From positions 806,001 to 870,000 of the forward strand of contig OY969779.1 in NCBI GenBank assembly GCA_963703015.1: a stretch of DNA of 64,000 nt, given 5' to 3'. A program made the position numbers and the translations under genes. Positions 9,492 through 18,603 of the stretch are shown piece by piece (the stretch's first letter is position 1; every line of letters starts with the position of its first letter). The notes under the pieces are model-generated. The model made no database searches, was not told the DNA's origin, and was given only the letters and a program-made list of their open reading frames with translations. Source of the DNA: Methanobacterium_B sp963703015. GTDB lineage: Archaea; Methanobacteriota; Methanobacteria; Methanobacteriales; Methanobacteriaceae.

Positions 9492-10064
9492 TTAGATCGG
9501 TGTGTAGATAATTGCCAGTATCTTGGCTTCTCCACCATATGCATGGAGATCATGGGGTACCACTGAATCATAATAAATACTGTCCCCCTTGGAAACCAGA
9601 TATTTTTCCTTACCGTATAGAACTTCAATCTCCCCATTCATCACATAAATGAATTCTTCACCCTCGTGGGAGGAGAGTTGATAATCTTCGTTTTCAGGTG
9701 GGTGCACATCTATAATGAAGGGTTCCATGTGCCTGTCTGTTTTTCCAGATGCTAAAGAATAAAATTCAAGGGCACTCTCCTTAAAATCAGTATTCCTTCC
9801 AGAAAATCTCATAACATTTTCTGATCTACCTGATTTAACTACAACAGGCCCTGATTGTGGTGCATCATCCAGAAACGTTCCTAGCCTCACATCTAATGCC
9901 CTGGCTATTTTTAACAATGGCGATAATGAAGGCATTACAGTGTTATTTTCCAGTTTTTCAACCATTTCTACACTGAGATCAGAATTTTCTGCTAGTTCTT
10001 CAATTGAAATTCCTTTACTCTCTCTTAATTTACGTATTTTTTCCCCTACACGATTTTCTGACAT
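9492..10064 (-). CDS. XRE-family regulator with C-terminal cupin
   Basis: 190 residues in two domains: an N-terminal Cro/C1-type helix-turn-helix (about 6-62, with GISIEELAENSDLS as the recognition region) and a C-terminal cupin (about 110-190, containing HEGEEFIYVMNGEIEVLYG and DSVVPHDLHA). Such proteins sense a small molecule in the cupin barrel and regulate neighbouring operons. It is first in the leftward set with the thioesterase and the acyl-CoA synthetase, so it probably controls them, perhaps in response to an acyl compound. The effector is not known. Confidence 0.88.
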   Translation of the reverse strand: MSENRVGEKIRKLRESKGISIEELAENSDLSVEMVEKLENNTVMPSLSPLLKIARALDVRLGTFLDDAPQSGPVVVKSGRSENVMRFSGRNTDFKESALEFYSLASGKTDRHMEPFIIDVHPPENEDYQLSSHEGEEFIYVMNGEIEVLYGKEKYLVSKGDSIYYDSVVPHDLHAYGGEAKILAIIYTPI

Positions 10065-10249
10065 TAAACCACCTTTTATTATCCACCTTCAAATCTAATT
10101 TTTTTCATACCATTTCCATATCACTTCTGTGTTTGTAAAATAAATTAAAGAAATATTTAATATTAACAAACCTAAGCTTTGGGAAGGGAAATTCCAGTGT
10201 CCCAAATGAAAACAAGACCATTAATGAAATATTTCTATAAACATTCCTT

Positions 10250-10534
10250 CTAACCAGAGTTTGTTGGGGTGTAGTTAGTTGTATTGTTTGTTACAACAGG
10301 TGTTGTGTTGTTAGTTATATTTACAACTAAACGTTTGTTCACATACACAGGGGTGAATGAAGTATCTCCTATGGCCGATACTTGTTGTTGCCCATTTAAA
10401 CTCAAATTTGAAGGAACTACAGAATCTATCACATTCGAACCCAAACCAACCACATTGGCTGCTGAAGCTACTCCAAATGCCAATAAAGCTATCATCAGCA
10501 CTATAAATACAGTTCCAGATTTTTTTGGATTCAT
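10250..10534 (-). CDS. Small secreted Asn/Thr-rich protein
   Basis: 94 residues. Residues 1-26 are a clear signal peptide: MNPKKSG followed by a hydrophobic stretch ending in FGVASAA. The mature part has no recognised domain and ends in a low-complexity tail with several N-x-T sequons (NIT, NNT, NYT), typical of N-glycosylated surface proteins of methanogens. The ATG is preceded by a weak GGTAGAT. It stands alone between the XRE-cupin regulator and glmS. Function is unknown; coding is supported by the signal-peptide composition and sequon density rather than by homology. Confidence 0.6.
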   Translation of the reverse strand: MNPKKSGTVFIVLMIALLAFGVASAANVVGLGSNVIDSVVPSNLSLNGQQQVSAIGDTSFTPVYVNKRLVVNITNNTTPVVTNNTTNYTPTNSG

Positions 10535-10682
10535 TTTTTTTATCTACCTATGATGGATTTTATGTGTGCTTTGCTAACTCAAAGTAAGTTATCAAAGCAT
10601 AATTCTAATTTTGTACTGCTTTACTTAAAACATTTTCATGTTTAAGCGTGAGTAAATATCATTACTTGTTGAATTGTTCAGT

Positions 10683-12459
10683 TTATTCAACTGTAACACA
10701 TTTGGCTAAATTCTTTGGTTTATCAGGATCTATACCCCTTTCAACACTTATGTGGTAAGATAAAAGTTGAAGTGGTACAACATAGGGTATTGGAGATATC
10801 ATTTCAGTTATATCTGTTTTAAATCCTATGAAATCATGAGCCTCTGATTTTAGTACAGTATCCCCTGAGGATCCCACTGCAATCACACTGGCACCCCTTG
10901 CCTTAACCTCTTCAATGTTACCCAAAGTTTTATCATGACTCTGTCCCGGAGGTACAACTGCAAGAACAGGTACATCATCATCTATGAGTGCTAATGGTCC
11001 ATGTTTAAGTTCACCTGCAGCATATCCCTCACCATGGATGTAGGTTATTTCCTTGAGTTTCAATGAACCTTCCAGTGCTGTTGGATATGAAAATCCCCTT
11101 CCAATGAAGAAGAAATCAGTGGAGTCTTTGTACTTTTTAGCTATTTCAATGATATGTTCCTCATCTTCTATTGCAGATTTCATATAATCTGGAACCTTTT
11201 TAATTTCATCTAAAAGTTTTTTATCGTCACTTAATGCAATTACAAGTAGGTATATGCATACTAGTTGGCTCACATAGGTTTTTGTTGCTGCCACACCTAT
11301 TTCCGGCCCTGCTCTGGAATATATCACATGATCTGCTTCTCTGGTTGCTGTGCTTCCTAAAACATTGACAATCACAAGTGTTTCAGATTTTTTATTGGCC
11401 ACTTTAAGGGCCCTGAGTGTGTCTGCAGTTTCTCCAGATTGACTTATGAATATTACCAGTGTTTCTGCATCGAGGGAAGGTTCTGAGAATATGAATTCCG
11501 ATGAAAGCACAACATCTGTTGGTATTCCAAGTAGTGTTTCAAACAGGTATTTTCCAACCAAAGATGCATGGTAAGAAGTTCCACAGGCCACAAAACAAAC
11601 ACGTTTAAAGTCTGAAAAGTTTTGAACCACCTTTTCTATTTCTGAATATTCCATAAGAGTATTCTTTACAACCTCTGGTTGTTCATGAATTTCCTTCAGC
11701 ATGTAGTGTTTGTAACCACCCTTTTTAGCCATGTCTGAAGTCCATTCTATGGTTTCAATTTCCTTTTCAAGGACTTTTCCCTCATCATCTTTGACAATTA
11801 TTCCTTCAGTTGTTAGTATAACCATTTCATTATCGTTTAGATAGATTATCTTATTAGTATGGTCCAAAACAGCAGGAACATCAGATGCAATGAACGATTC
11901 ATTTTCACCCACACCAACAATTAATGGGCTCTCCTTTCTGACTCCAATTATTTTATCTGGTTCATCAGCACTTATGGCTGCAATTGCATAGGAACCCTTG
12001 ATATCCTTGGTAGCCATCCTCGTTGCTACTTCAAGACCATTGCCCATATCCATATATTTCTCTATGAGGTGAGGTATAACTTCAGTATCGGTATCAGAAA
12101 CAAATATGTGTCCTTCATCAATGAGTTTATTCTTTATTTCCTTATAATTTTCAATAATTCCGTTATGAACCACTGCAATTCTTTTCTGACAGTCAGTATG
12201 TGGATGGGCATTCTTTCCTGTTGGAAGCCCGTGTGTTGCCCACCTTACATGGGCTATTCCCATGTTTCCAGGAATATCTGTTAAAACAATTTTTTCTTGA
12301 ACTTCATCAATTTTTCCTTCGCCCTTTTTGATGTATAATATCCTCAGAAAGAGTTGCTATCCCAACAGAGTCATATCCCCTGTATTCTAACCTTCGTACA
12401 CATTCTAAAAGTACAGTACTAGCTTCATCTTTAATTATACATGCTACAATTCCACACAT
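10683..12459 (-). pseudogene. glmS: Glucosamine-6-phosphate synthase, frameshifted (likely sequence error)
   Basis: Makes glucosamine-6-phosphate from fructose-6-phosphate and glutamine, for surface glycans. The start is ATG at 12459, giving MCGIVACIIKD with the catalytic Cys2. This frame continues through RRLEYRGYDSVGIAT but hits TGA at 12307-12309. The remainder, from KIDEV through MGIAHVRWATHG, two SIS domains (CGTSYHASL, SQSGETADT) and the C-terminal NLAKCVTVE, is intact one frame away. Removing one base near 12320-12326 (GGGCGAAGG to GGCGAAGG on the minus strand) restores a full-length protein of about 590 residues. A sequencing error is more likely than a true loss, since the rest is undamaged. 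Confidence 0.85.
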
Positions 12460-12801
12460 GATTTCACCAAGGGATTTATTTATGATTTTGAAATGGTAAA
12501 TTATTAAACTATTTAATCAATGTTACACTGTTTTATTTTTTTTTTAAGACCCATAGAACAGACTTTGAATCTTAAATTTTATTAAACATTTACTATTATG
12601 AACCTTCACCATCTATATAAAATTTTCATCCAACAACAGATTGATGGGGATTATAATAATTATAACATAATTATTATTTACAAATATCTATAAAAAAAAC
12701 TGTGTATTTTGATATAAAAAATAATTTTGGGTTTTAATGACCCCCTCAACATAAATTCACATTTTCATAATTTGTTAAATCTCTAAAAAAATTCTAATTT
12801 A
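12460..12801. other. Intergenic region upstream of glmS
   Basis: About 340 bases of very AT-rich sequence with poly-A and poly-T runs (for example near 12535 and 12694) between the end of the rubredoxin-FMN gene and the start of glmS, both leftward. TATA-like strings near 12614-12621 and 12688-12694 could serve glmS or terminate the upstream operon. No convincing open frame or RNA structure. Confidence 0.45.
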
Positions 12802-14079
12802 TCAATTCATTGAGGGTCCAGTTAAAATATCCATGTTTATCTCGTTAAGATTATCACATCCAGTTAGGAGCATGGCATTTCGAAGATCATCCTTAACATA
12901 TTTGTAGTAGAGTTTAACTGCAACTTCCCCTCCTGCCAGTGACAATCTTGCGAGTGGTCTTCCAATCAATGCCACATCAGCACCTAAAGCTAAAATTTTA
13001 AGCACATCGTAACCTGTTCTTACTGCACCGTCTGCAAGTACCGGTATCTTTCCAGCCACTTCACCTGAAATCTCAGGAAGTACCTCAGCAACTCCCCGTG
13101 CACCGTCAAGAACTCTGCCTCCATGATTTGAAACGTAACATGCGGCAGCACCCACATCTAAAAGTGTAGCAGCATCTTCCCTGCACATTATGCCCTTGAA
13201 TATGATTGGTAGTTCTGTGGAGTCAACCAGTTCAATTAAATCCTTCTCACCTTTGCGGTAAACAGGTGTGTTAGCATTTTTCCAGAAGGTGGAACCTGCA
13301 CCTTCAAGATCCACCCCTGCTGCAAAAACATCCAGTTCTTCTGCCTGTTTAATTAATTCAAGGAGTCTTTCCTGAGATTGGGGTTTGAAGATTGGTATGC
13401 CCCATCCATGGTTCTCACCAACTGTTTTCACCCCAAGATCATCTGGAACATCGTTGGTGTTTCCAACCAGTCCAATGGTCCCTGATGACATTGCTCCCTG
13501 TAAAAGACCTCGATAAAATGTTTCTTCAGGAATTGAATCATTCATACTGTTTTTTACACCAGACAGGCTTGCACCCATTACTGGAAATGCGATCTGTCTG
13601 TTGAATATGGATAAAGACATTTCAGGTTTTTTATGATCCTTTATAACCCTCATTTTCAGTTTATACCGCTGTAAAGAGTTGTAGTTTTCCTCAAAGGTTT
13701 TCCCCTGCCCTGCACCTCCAAATCCTATGGAACTGCCAAAGTTTTGACCAGAACACATCCTATCTGGTTTACCATTGCATACATCGTACTCTCCACAAAT
13801 ACCATGCAGCATGCTTCTAGCTATGGAACGATAGTAGTTGATGTCCTGAGCTTGATGCTGGGTTTCTGTGTAGGATTTAGCTTTGATATCAAAAATTTTG
13901 TTGTTTACAGGTTTCAAATAATCCTTGGGCATTCCACAGACAGGGCAAAGCCATGAATCTGGTATTTCCTCCAGAGCTGTGCCTGGTTCTAACTTAGTTG
14001 CAAGGTCTCCCTTCTCTTCATCATAGACGTATGTATTGCAGTATGAACAAATATATTTCATTTTATCGGTTTTCTCCAT
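12802..14079 (-). CDS. Rubredoxin fused to FMN-dependent alpha-hydroxy-acid dehydrogenase
   Basis: 425 residues. An N-terminal rubredoxin domain has its four iron-binding Cys at 11, 14, 45 and 48 (CSYC and CPVCG). It is followed by a TIM-barrel flavoprotein of the lactate/glycolate oxidase class, with FMN-site motifs VSNHGGR and the end-barrel LADGAVRTGYD and IGRPLA. A Cys-rich linker with HGICGEYDVC lies between them. The fusion suggests electrons pass between FMN and the rubredoxin iron. The preceding lyase ends at 14090, so the longer open frame from 14148 is unlikely; ATG 14079 or ATG 14061 (rubredoxin-like MKYICSYC) are the candidates. Last gene of the fumarate cluster; its substrate is unknown. 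Confidence 0.82.
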   Translation of the reverse strand: MEKTDKMKYICSYCNTYVYDEEKGDLATKLEPGTALEEIPDSWLCPVCGMPKDYLKPVNNKIFDIKAKSYTETQHQAQDINYYRSIARSMLHGICGEYDVCNGKPDRMCSGQNFGSSIGFGGAGQGKTFEENYNSLQRYKLKMRVIKDHKKPEMSLSIFNRQIAFPVMGASLSGVKNSMNDSIPEETFYRGLLQGAMSSGTIGLVGNTNDVPDDLGVKTVGENHGWGIPIFKPQSQERLLELIKQAEELDVFAAGVDLEGAGSTFWKNANTPVYRKGEKDLIELVDSTELPIIFKGIMCREDAATLLDVGAAACYVSNHGGRVLDGARGVAEVLPEISGEVAGKIPVLADGAVRTGYDVLKILALGADVALIGRPLARLSLAGGEVAVKLYYKYVKDDLRNAMLLTGCDNLNEINMDILTGPSMN

Positions 14080-14089
14080 ATTTAAACCA

Positions 14090-15475
14090 TTATTTGTAGG
14101 GATTTTTGGATATTTCATCAAGATCAAAGAATTTATCAGCTTCTTCACTAGTCATTAACCCCTTCATAACCACCAAATCCCTTATGGATTGATCTGTTTC
14201 TAGAGCTTCCTTTGATATTTTAGCTGCTTCGGAATATCCTAACTTGGGAGATAAAAGTGTTGCTATACTCGGATTTTTACCAGTTTTATCTTCTATGCTC
14301 TTTTTGTTTGCCCTAATACCTTCGATGCATTTCTCTTGAAACACTGGAAGGTAGTTGTTCAACATGGTCAAAGCTTCCAGGATATTTAGTATCATGACCG
14401 GTGTCATTACATTCAGTTCGAACTGGCCAGCCTGACCTGCCAACGACACTGTACTATTGTTTCCCATTATTTGGAAACATATCATATTCATACACTCGGC
14501 CATTACAGGATTGACCTTTCCAGGCATGATGGATGATCCTGGTTGGACCGGGGGCAGTACTATTTCGTTTAGTCCTGAAGTGGGTCCTGATCCCATGAGT
14601 CTGAGATCGTTGGCAATTCTTGAGAGTTCAACTGCAAGTTCTGTTAGGGAGTTTGAAAAGGCAACCATTATAGATCGACTCTGCAGAGCTTCCATTCCAT
14701 TTTTTGCTGGCTCAAATGAGAGTGATGTGAATTTGGATAATTTTTTTATCACAGTTTCCCTGTAAAGTGGTGGGGTGTTTACTCCGTTTCCAGTTGCTGT
14801 GCCTCCAAGGGGTATTTCAAGAAGATGATTTCTGCTTTCCTTTATCCTGTTTGCTGCACGTTTGATTGCCTCGCTGTAGGCTATGAATTCATCTCCGAGT
14901 GTGATTGGCATGGCATCCATGAGATGTGTTCTTCCAGATTTTGGTACAGAAACCATGGTGTTTCCCTGATCGTACATTGAACTCGAAAGTTTGGAGAGTG
15001 TTTCCAGTAGTTTGTCTGCTTCCATCACAATTGCCACGTGGGATGCTGTTGGAAATGTATCATTGCTTGATTGGGATCTGTTAACATGGTCATTGGGATT
15101 TAGGTAGTTGTACTCCCCCTTAGTGTGGCCCAATATTTCCAGGGCCCTGTTGGCAATTACCTCGTTTACATTCATGTTAAATGATGTGCCTGCTCCTGCC
15201 TGGAACAGATCCACCTTAAATTCATCCAGTAATTTGCCCCCTAAGATTTCTAGAGCTGCCTTGATAATTGCAGAACCCTTCTCACGATCTAAATTATCAA
15301 GTTCCATGTTTGCCTCGGCAGCTGCTATTTTAAGCATAACATATGCCATTATGAACTCTTTACTTTCTCCTCGACCCGTCACTGGGAAATTTTCAACTGC
15401 TCTTTGTGTTTGTATACCGTAATAGGCAGAATCTGGAAGGCTTTTTTTACCTAGAAAATCCTCTTCTTCACGCAT
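14090..15475 (-). CDS. Class II fumarase / aspartase superfamily lyase
   Basis: About 461 residues. The superfamily signature GSSIMPGKVNPV is present, as are FNMNVNEVIANRA and NPNDHVNRSQSSNDTFPT. The family interconverts fumarate with malate (fumarase) or aspartate (aspartase). The LNPNDHVN segment and AYYGIQTQRAVENFP look aspartase-like, whereas SQSSNDTFPTA is fumarase-like, so I do not assign one activity. It overlaps the end of the fumarate reductase iron-sulfur gene by a few bases in a leftward operon, so the substrate is very probably fumarate. ATG 15475 is preferred over ATG 15487, which sits within the upstream gene with no room for a ribosome binding site. Confidence 0.82.
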   Translation of the reverse strand: MREEEDFLGKKSLPDSAYYGIQTQRAVENFPVTGRGESKEFIMAYVMLKIAAAEANMELDNLDREKGSAIIKAALEILGGKLLDEFKVDLFQAGAGTSFNMNVNEVIANRALEILGHTKGEYNYLNPNDHVNRSQSSNDTFPTASHVAIVMEADKLLETLSKLSSSMYDQGNTMVSVPKSGRTHLMDAMPITLGDEFIAYSEAIKRAANRIKESRNHLLEIPLGGTATGNGVNTPPLYRETVIKKLSKFTSLSFEPAKNGMEALQSRSIMVAFSNSLTELAVELSRIANDLRLMGSGPTSGLNEIVLPPVQPGSSIMPGKVNPVMAECMNMICFQIMGNNSTVSLAGQAGQFELNVMTPVMILNILEALTMLNNYLPVFQEKCIEGIRANKKSIEDKTGKNPSIATLLSPKLGYSEAAKISKEALETDQSIRDLVVMKGLMTSEEADKFFDLDEISKNPYK

Positions 15476-15476
15476 A

Positions 15477-16250
15477 CTACTTCCCATCCTTCCTGTTTTT
15501 AATGATGTTTAATTTTTCCCTTGCCTTGGCAATTGCAATTAAAGGAGGAACATCCTTTGGACAAACTCTTCTGCAGTTGCCATGAAATTCACAGTCCCAC
15601 CATCCATCGGGTTTATCTGCAAGTAAAAGCCTAGATTCATTGTTTCCCTCCCTGGGATCTATGAAGAATCTGTAGAGTTTTGCAAGTGCTGCAGGACCCA
15701 AATAGTCAGGTTTAGCACCATCCACAGGACAGGATCCGAAACATGAGGCGCACAGTATACAGTTGGTGTAGAGTTCCAGTTCTTTAACAGCTTCAGGATC
15801 CATCAAGCGTTCCAGTACTGGATCTGGATCTGCTGGTTGGAGCACGGGTTCAACTTGTTTGTAGTAATCAAAAAATCTGTCCATGTCCACGATCAAATCC
15901 TTTTTAACAGCTAGATGAGGCAGTGGTTCTATTAGGATCTCTTCCTCTGGATCCCATTCACCAGTTTCTTCAATGGCCTTGAAGGGTGATAGTGGTATCT
16001 TGAGTTCTCCATGAATTAGGGGTTCAAGCTGTGTTCTGCAGGCTAATCTGGGTACTTTGTTTATTAACATTGCACATGTTCCACAAACAGCCCCTCTGCA
16101 GGAGTAGTGGAAGGCTATGGAATCATCAAAGTTTTGCTGCAAATAAAATAAGGCCCCAAGCACAGTCATGCCAGATGGTGGTTCAAATTCAAATTTGTCG
16201 TAGCTTGGTTTTTCCATTCCCTCTTTGAACCTGAAAATTTTGAACTTCAT
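15477..16250 (-). CDS. Fumarate reductase/succinate dehydrogenase iron-sulfur subunit
   Basis: 257 residues. The N-terminal ferredoxin domain has [2Fe-2S] ligands in CRGAVCGTC plus a later Cys in RLACRTQ. The C-terminal domain has cluster motifs CILCASCFGSCP and CEFHGNCRRVCP for the [4Fe-4S] and [3Fe-4S] type centres. The protein ends shortly after the second motif: it has no C-terminal HdrB-like CCG domain, unlike the roughly 490-residue TfrB subunit known from Methanothermobacter thiol:fumarate reductase. No membrane anchor gene is nearby. It directly follows the flavoprotein gene and precedes the fumarase-type lyase. It probably passes electrons to the flavoprotein from an unidentified soluble donor. 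Confidence 0.88.
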   Translation of the reverse strand: MKFKIFRFKEGMEKPSYDKFEFEPPSGMTVLGALFYLQQNFDDSIAFHYSCRGAVCGTCAMLINKVPRLACRTQLEPLIHGELKIPLSPFKAIEETGEWDPEEEILIEPLPHLAVKKDLIVDMDRFFDYYKQVEPVLQPADPDPVLERLMDPEAVKELELYTNCILCASCFGSCPVDGAKPDYLGPAALAKLYRFFIDPREGNNESRLLLADKPDGWWDCEFHGNCRRVCPKDVPPLIAIAKAREKLNIIKNRKDGK

Positions 16251-18014
16251 CTAATAAACACGCTCCTTTGGTTTAAACATTCCCAGTTTAACTGGTTTGT
16301 AGTTTAAAACAAGTTCACCATCTTTCATGTTTACAAGGGTATGTTTTAAGAAGTTTTCATCGTCCCTGTCAGGATAGTCGTTTCTCTTGTGTGAACCTCT
16401 GCTTTCTCTCCTTTCAATTGCCCCCACAGCTACAACTTCGGCTATCTTAAGCATTGCTTCAAGTTCTAAAAATTGTATAAGTGCATGGTTGTAGGCTGGT
16501 TCTTTGTTGTTGAAGTACGACTTCGAAAATCTTTCCTTTAACTGGCCTATTTCATTAAGACCTTCTTTCATGGTGTCATTATCACGGAATATTCCGAATT
16601 TTTCCTGCATTGTCATTGTCAAATCTGTTTTGATGGAAAAAAACTTTTCACCATCATCCCTCTGGAGTATGGTTTCGATTTTGTTCTCCGTGGATCTGAC
16701 TCCATCCAGTACTGGTTCTGTTTCAGGTTTTTCAGTGTTTTGGATTTCTTCAATTATTTTATCTGCAACCAGCCTTCCAAATACCACTGTTTCAAGTAGA
16801 GAATTTCCCCCTAACCTGTTTGCTCCGTGGACACTGATACATGAACATTCCCCTGCAGCATACAGTCCCTTCAAAATGGTGGATCCATTTTTGTCCACAT
16901 CAATTCCTCCCATGGAGTAGTGCTGTCCAGGTTGAATTGGTACTGGTTTTTCTATCGGGTCAACCCCTGCAAAATCCATTGCTATCTGTCTTATTCCAGG
17001 TAACCTTTCTTTTATACGTTTTGAACCAAGGTGGGTTAGATCCAGATTTACGTAACCCTCATCATAGGCCCTTCCCTCTAGAATTTCCTGTTCAATGGAT
17101 CTTGCAACAACATCCCTCGGTGCAAGATCCAGTGAGTTGGGTGCGTAACGTTTCATGAAACGTTCCCCATCTTTATTAACCAGAATTCCACCTTCTCCAC
17201 GAGCTCCTTCACTCATGAGTATGTTGGTGCCGTAGAGGGTTGTTGGGTGAAACTGTACAAATTCCATATCCTTAAGTGGAACACCAGCATCCATTGCAAG
17301 TGCCTGACCATCTGCTGTATTTATCAGGGCATTTGTGGATCTGTTGAATATTCTTCCAAAACCTCCTGTGGCCATTAATGTGGCTTTTGAAGAAAATCCA
17401 TGAATATCTCCTGTTTTGATTTCAATTGCAGTTAAGCCCACACATCTTCCTTGGTGGGTTACAAGGGATGTTACGAAAAATTCTTCGTAGACAGGAATTC
17501 TTCTTGCAACAACCTGTTCAAACAGGGTGTGAAGTGCGTTATGTCCTGTTCTATCTTCAGCATAGCATGTTCTGGGAAATCCTGCACCTCCAAATGGGCG
17601 TTGGGCAATTTTTCCATCCTCAAGTCTTGACCAAACAGTTCCAAGGTGTTCAAGTTCAATAACAGATCTTGGTGCTTCCCTGCACATTAGTTCGACAGCA
17701 TCTTGATCTGCAAGGTAATCAGACCCCTTAACAGTATCATAGGCATGCATTTCCCAGCTGTCATCAGTATCATCTTCACCCTTAACATTACCCAAAGATG
17801 CATTCATGCCTCCCTGAGCTGCAACAGAATGGGATCTAAGAGGACTGACCTTTGAGATCACCACAACATCTAAACCTGCATCATATGCCTGCATAGCTGC
17901 CCTTAGACCCGTAAGTCCACCTCCAACCACTAACACATCATGTTGGTGTATCTTTGATCTATCTGCACCAACCAGGCTTGTGTCCTGATTTATGGATTTT
18001 GTTTTTATCTTCAT
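16251..18014 (-). CDS. Fumarate reductase flavoprotein subunit
   Basis: 587 residues from ATG 18014. FAD-binding HDVLVVGGGLTGLRAA near the N-terminus, RSHSVAAQGGMNA (its His is the site of covalent FAD linkage in the family), the substrate loop FVQFHPTTLYG with SEGARGEGG, HYSMGGI, and HGANRLGGNSLLE are all present. It catalyses fumarate reduction at the FAD, part of the incomplete reductive citrate branch in methanogens. The ATG at 18014 has a GGAAGGAGG just upstream; an in-frame TTG at 18044 adds ten residues. First gene of the leftward fumarate cluster. Confidence 0.92.
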   Translation of the reverse strand: MKIKTKSINQDTSLVGADRSKIHQHDVLVVGGGLTGLRAAMQAYDAGLDVVVISKVSPLRSHSVAAQGGMNASLGNVKGEDDTDDSWEMHAYDTVKGSDYLADQDAVELMCREAPRSVIELEHLGTVWSRLEDGKIAQRPFGGAGFPRTCYAEDRTGHNALHTLFEQVVARRIPVYEEFFVTSLVTHQGRCVGLTAIEIKTGDIHGFSSKATLMATGGFGRIFNRSTNALINTADGQALAMDAGVPLKDMEFVQFHPTTLYGTNILMSEGARGEGGILVNKDGERFMKRYAPNSLDLAPRDVVARSIEQEILEGRAYDEGYVNLDLTHLGSKRIKERLPGIRQIAMDFAGVDPIEKPVPIQPGQHYSMGGIDVDKNGSTILKGLYAAGECSCISVHGANRLGGNSLLETVVFGRLVADKIIEEIQNTEKPETEPVLDGVRSTENKIETILQRDDGEKFFSIKTDLTMTMQEKFGIFRDNDTMKEGLNEIGQLKERFSKSYFNNKEPAYNHALIQFLELEAMLKIAEVVAVGAIERRESRGSHKRNDYPDRDDENFLKHTLVNMKDGELVLNYKPVKLGMFKPKERVY

Positions 18015-18603
18015 TCCTCCTTCCTTGGGATTTCTATCTACCAAAAAATATCATTCAGTTTTTAAGTTTAAGAGCTGTAACAAATTTTTTTCAATGCATA
18101 AATATCCAGTTTGGAAACAGAGTAATCAAACACCGAATCGGGTTTCCATTTATTACTAATCTGTTTATATCTCAAGGAATTAATAATTTGTGAAAACAAA
18201 TGGAACCTAATCAAAAACTGTGGGTTTGTGTTTAAACCTTAAAATTTCGTTTAGCAATTGTTTAAAAAAAAATATTGAACTTCCATCCAAAACACAGTTA
18301 ACAAGAAAAATTTTATGCACCTAATTTGAAAGTATATGCATATGGGACTTGAATCATTCAATCAATTCAGTATTCCTTCAATTAAAGATTAAGGCAGTTA
18401 TATTCATGATAGCTCGTTATTTCTTTCGAAGTTTTTATATAAACCAACCGACTTAATCTTAATAGATGTGGATGATAAACTCGGGTTCAAAATTAATTTT
18501 TTGATTTGTTGAGAATCCAAACAAAAATTTGTTTACAAAAAATTTTTATTCGAAATTTAAACTTACATATTATTATATAAAAAAAATATTAGTGGAGCTT
18601 AAA
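18015..18603. other. Divergent promoter region, fumarate cluster / pur operon
   Basis: About 590 AT-rich bases between the divergently transcribed flavoprotein and purC genes. On the minus strand GATATAAA at 18163-18170 is a possible TATA box for the fumarate cluster. A strong plus-strand TATA element lies at 18432-18443, and a second TATA-like string near 18570-18578 is close to the purC ribosome binding site. I see no gene in it. Confidence 0.45.
18432..18443 (+). promoter_or_regulatory. Candidate TATA box for the purCSQ operon
   Basis: TTTTTATATAAA, a near-consensus archaeal box A preceded by a purine-containing CGAAG that could be a BRE. Start-site spacing of about 25 bases would leave a leader of about 140 bases before purC, long enough for regulation, although I see no clear riboswitch fold in it. 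Confidence 0.45.

Noticed and set aside
16251..18014. L-aspartate oxidase (NadB) for the flavoprotein
   Set aside because: The SHSVAAQGG covalent-FAD motif and the adjacent iron-sulfur subunit fit fumarate reductase.
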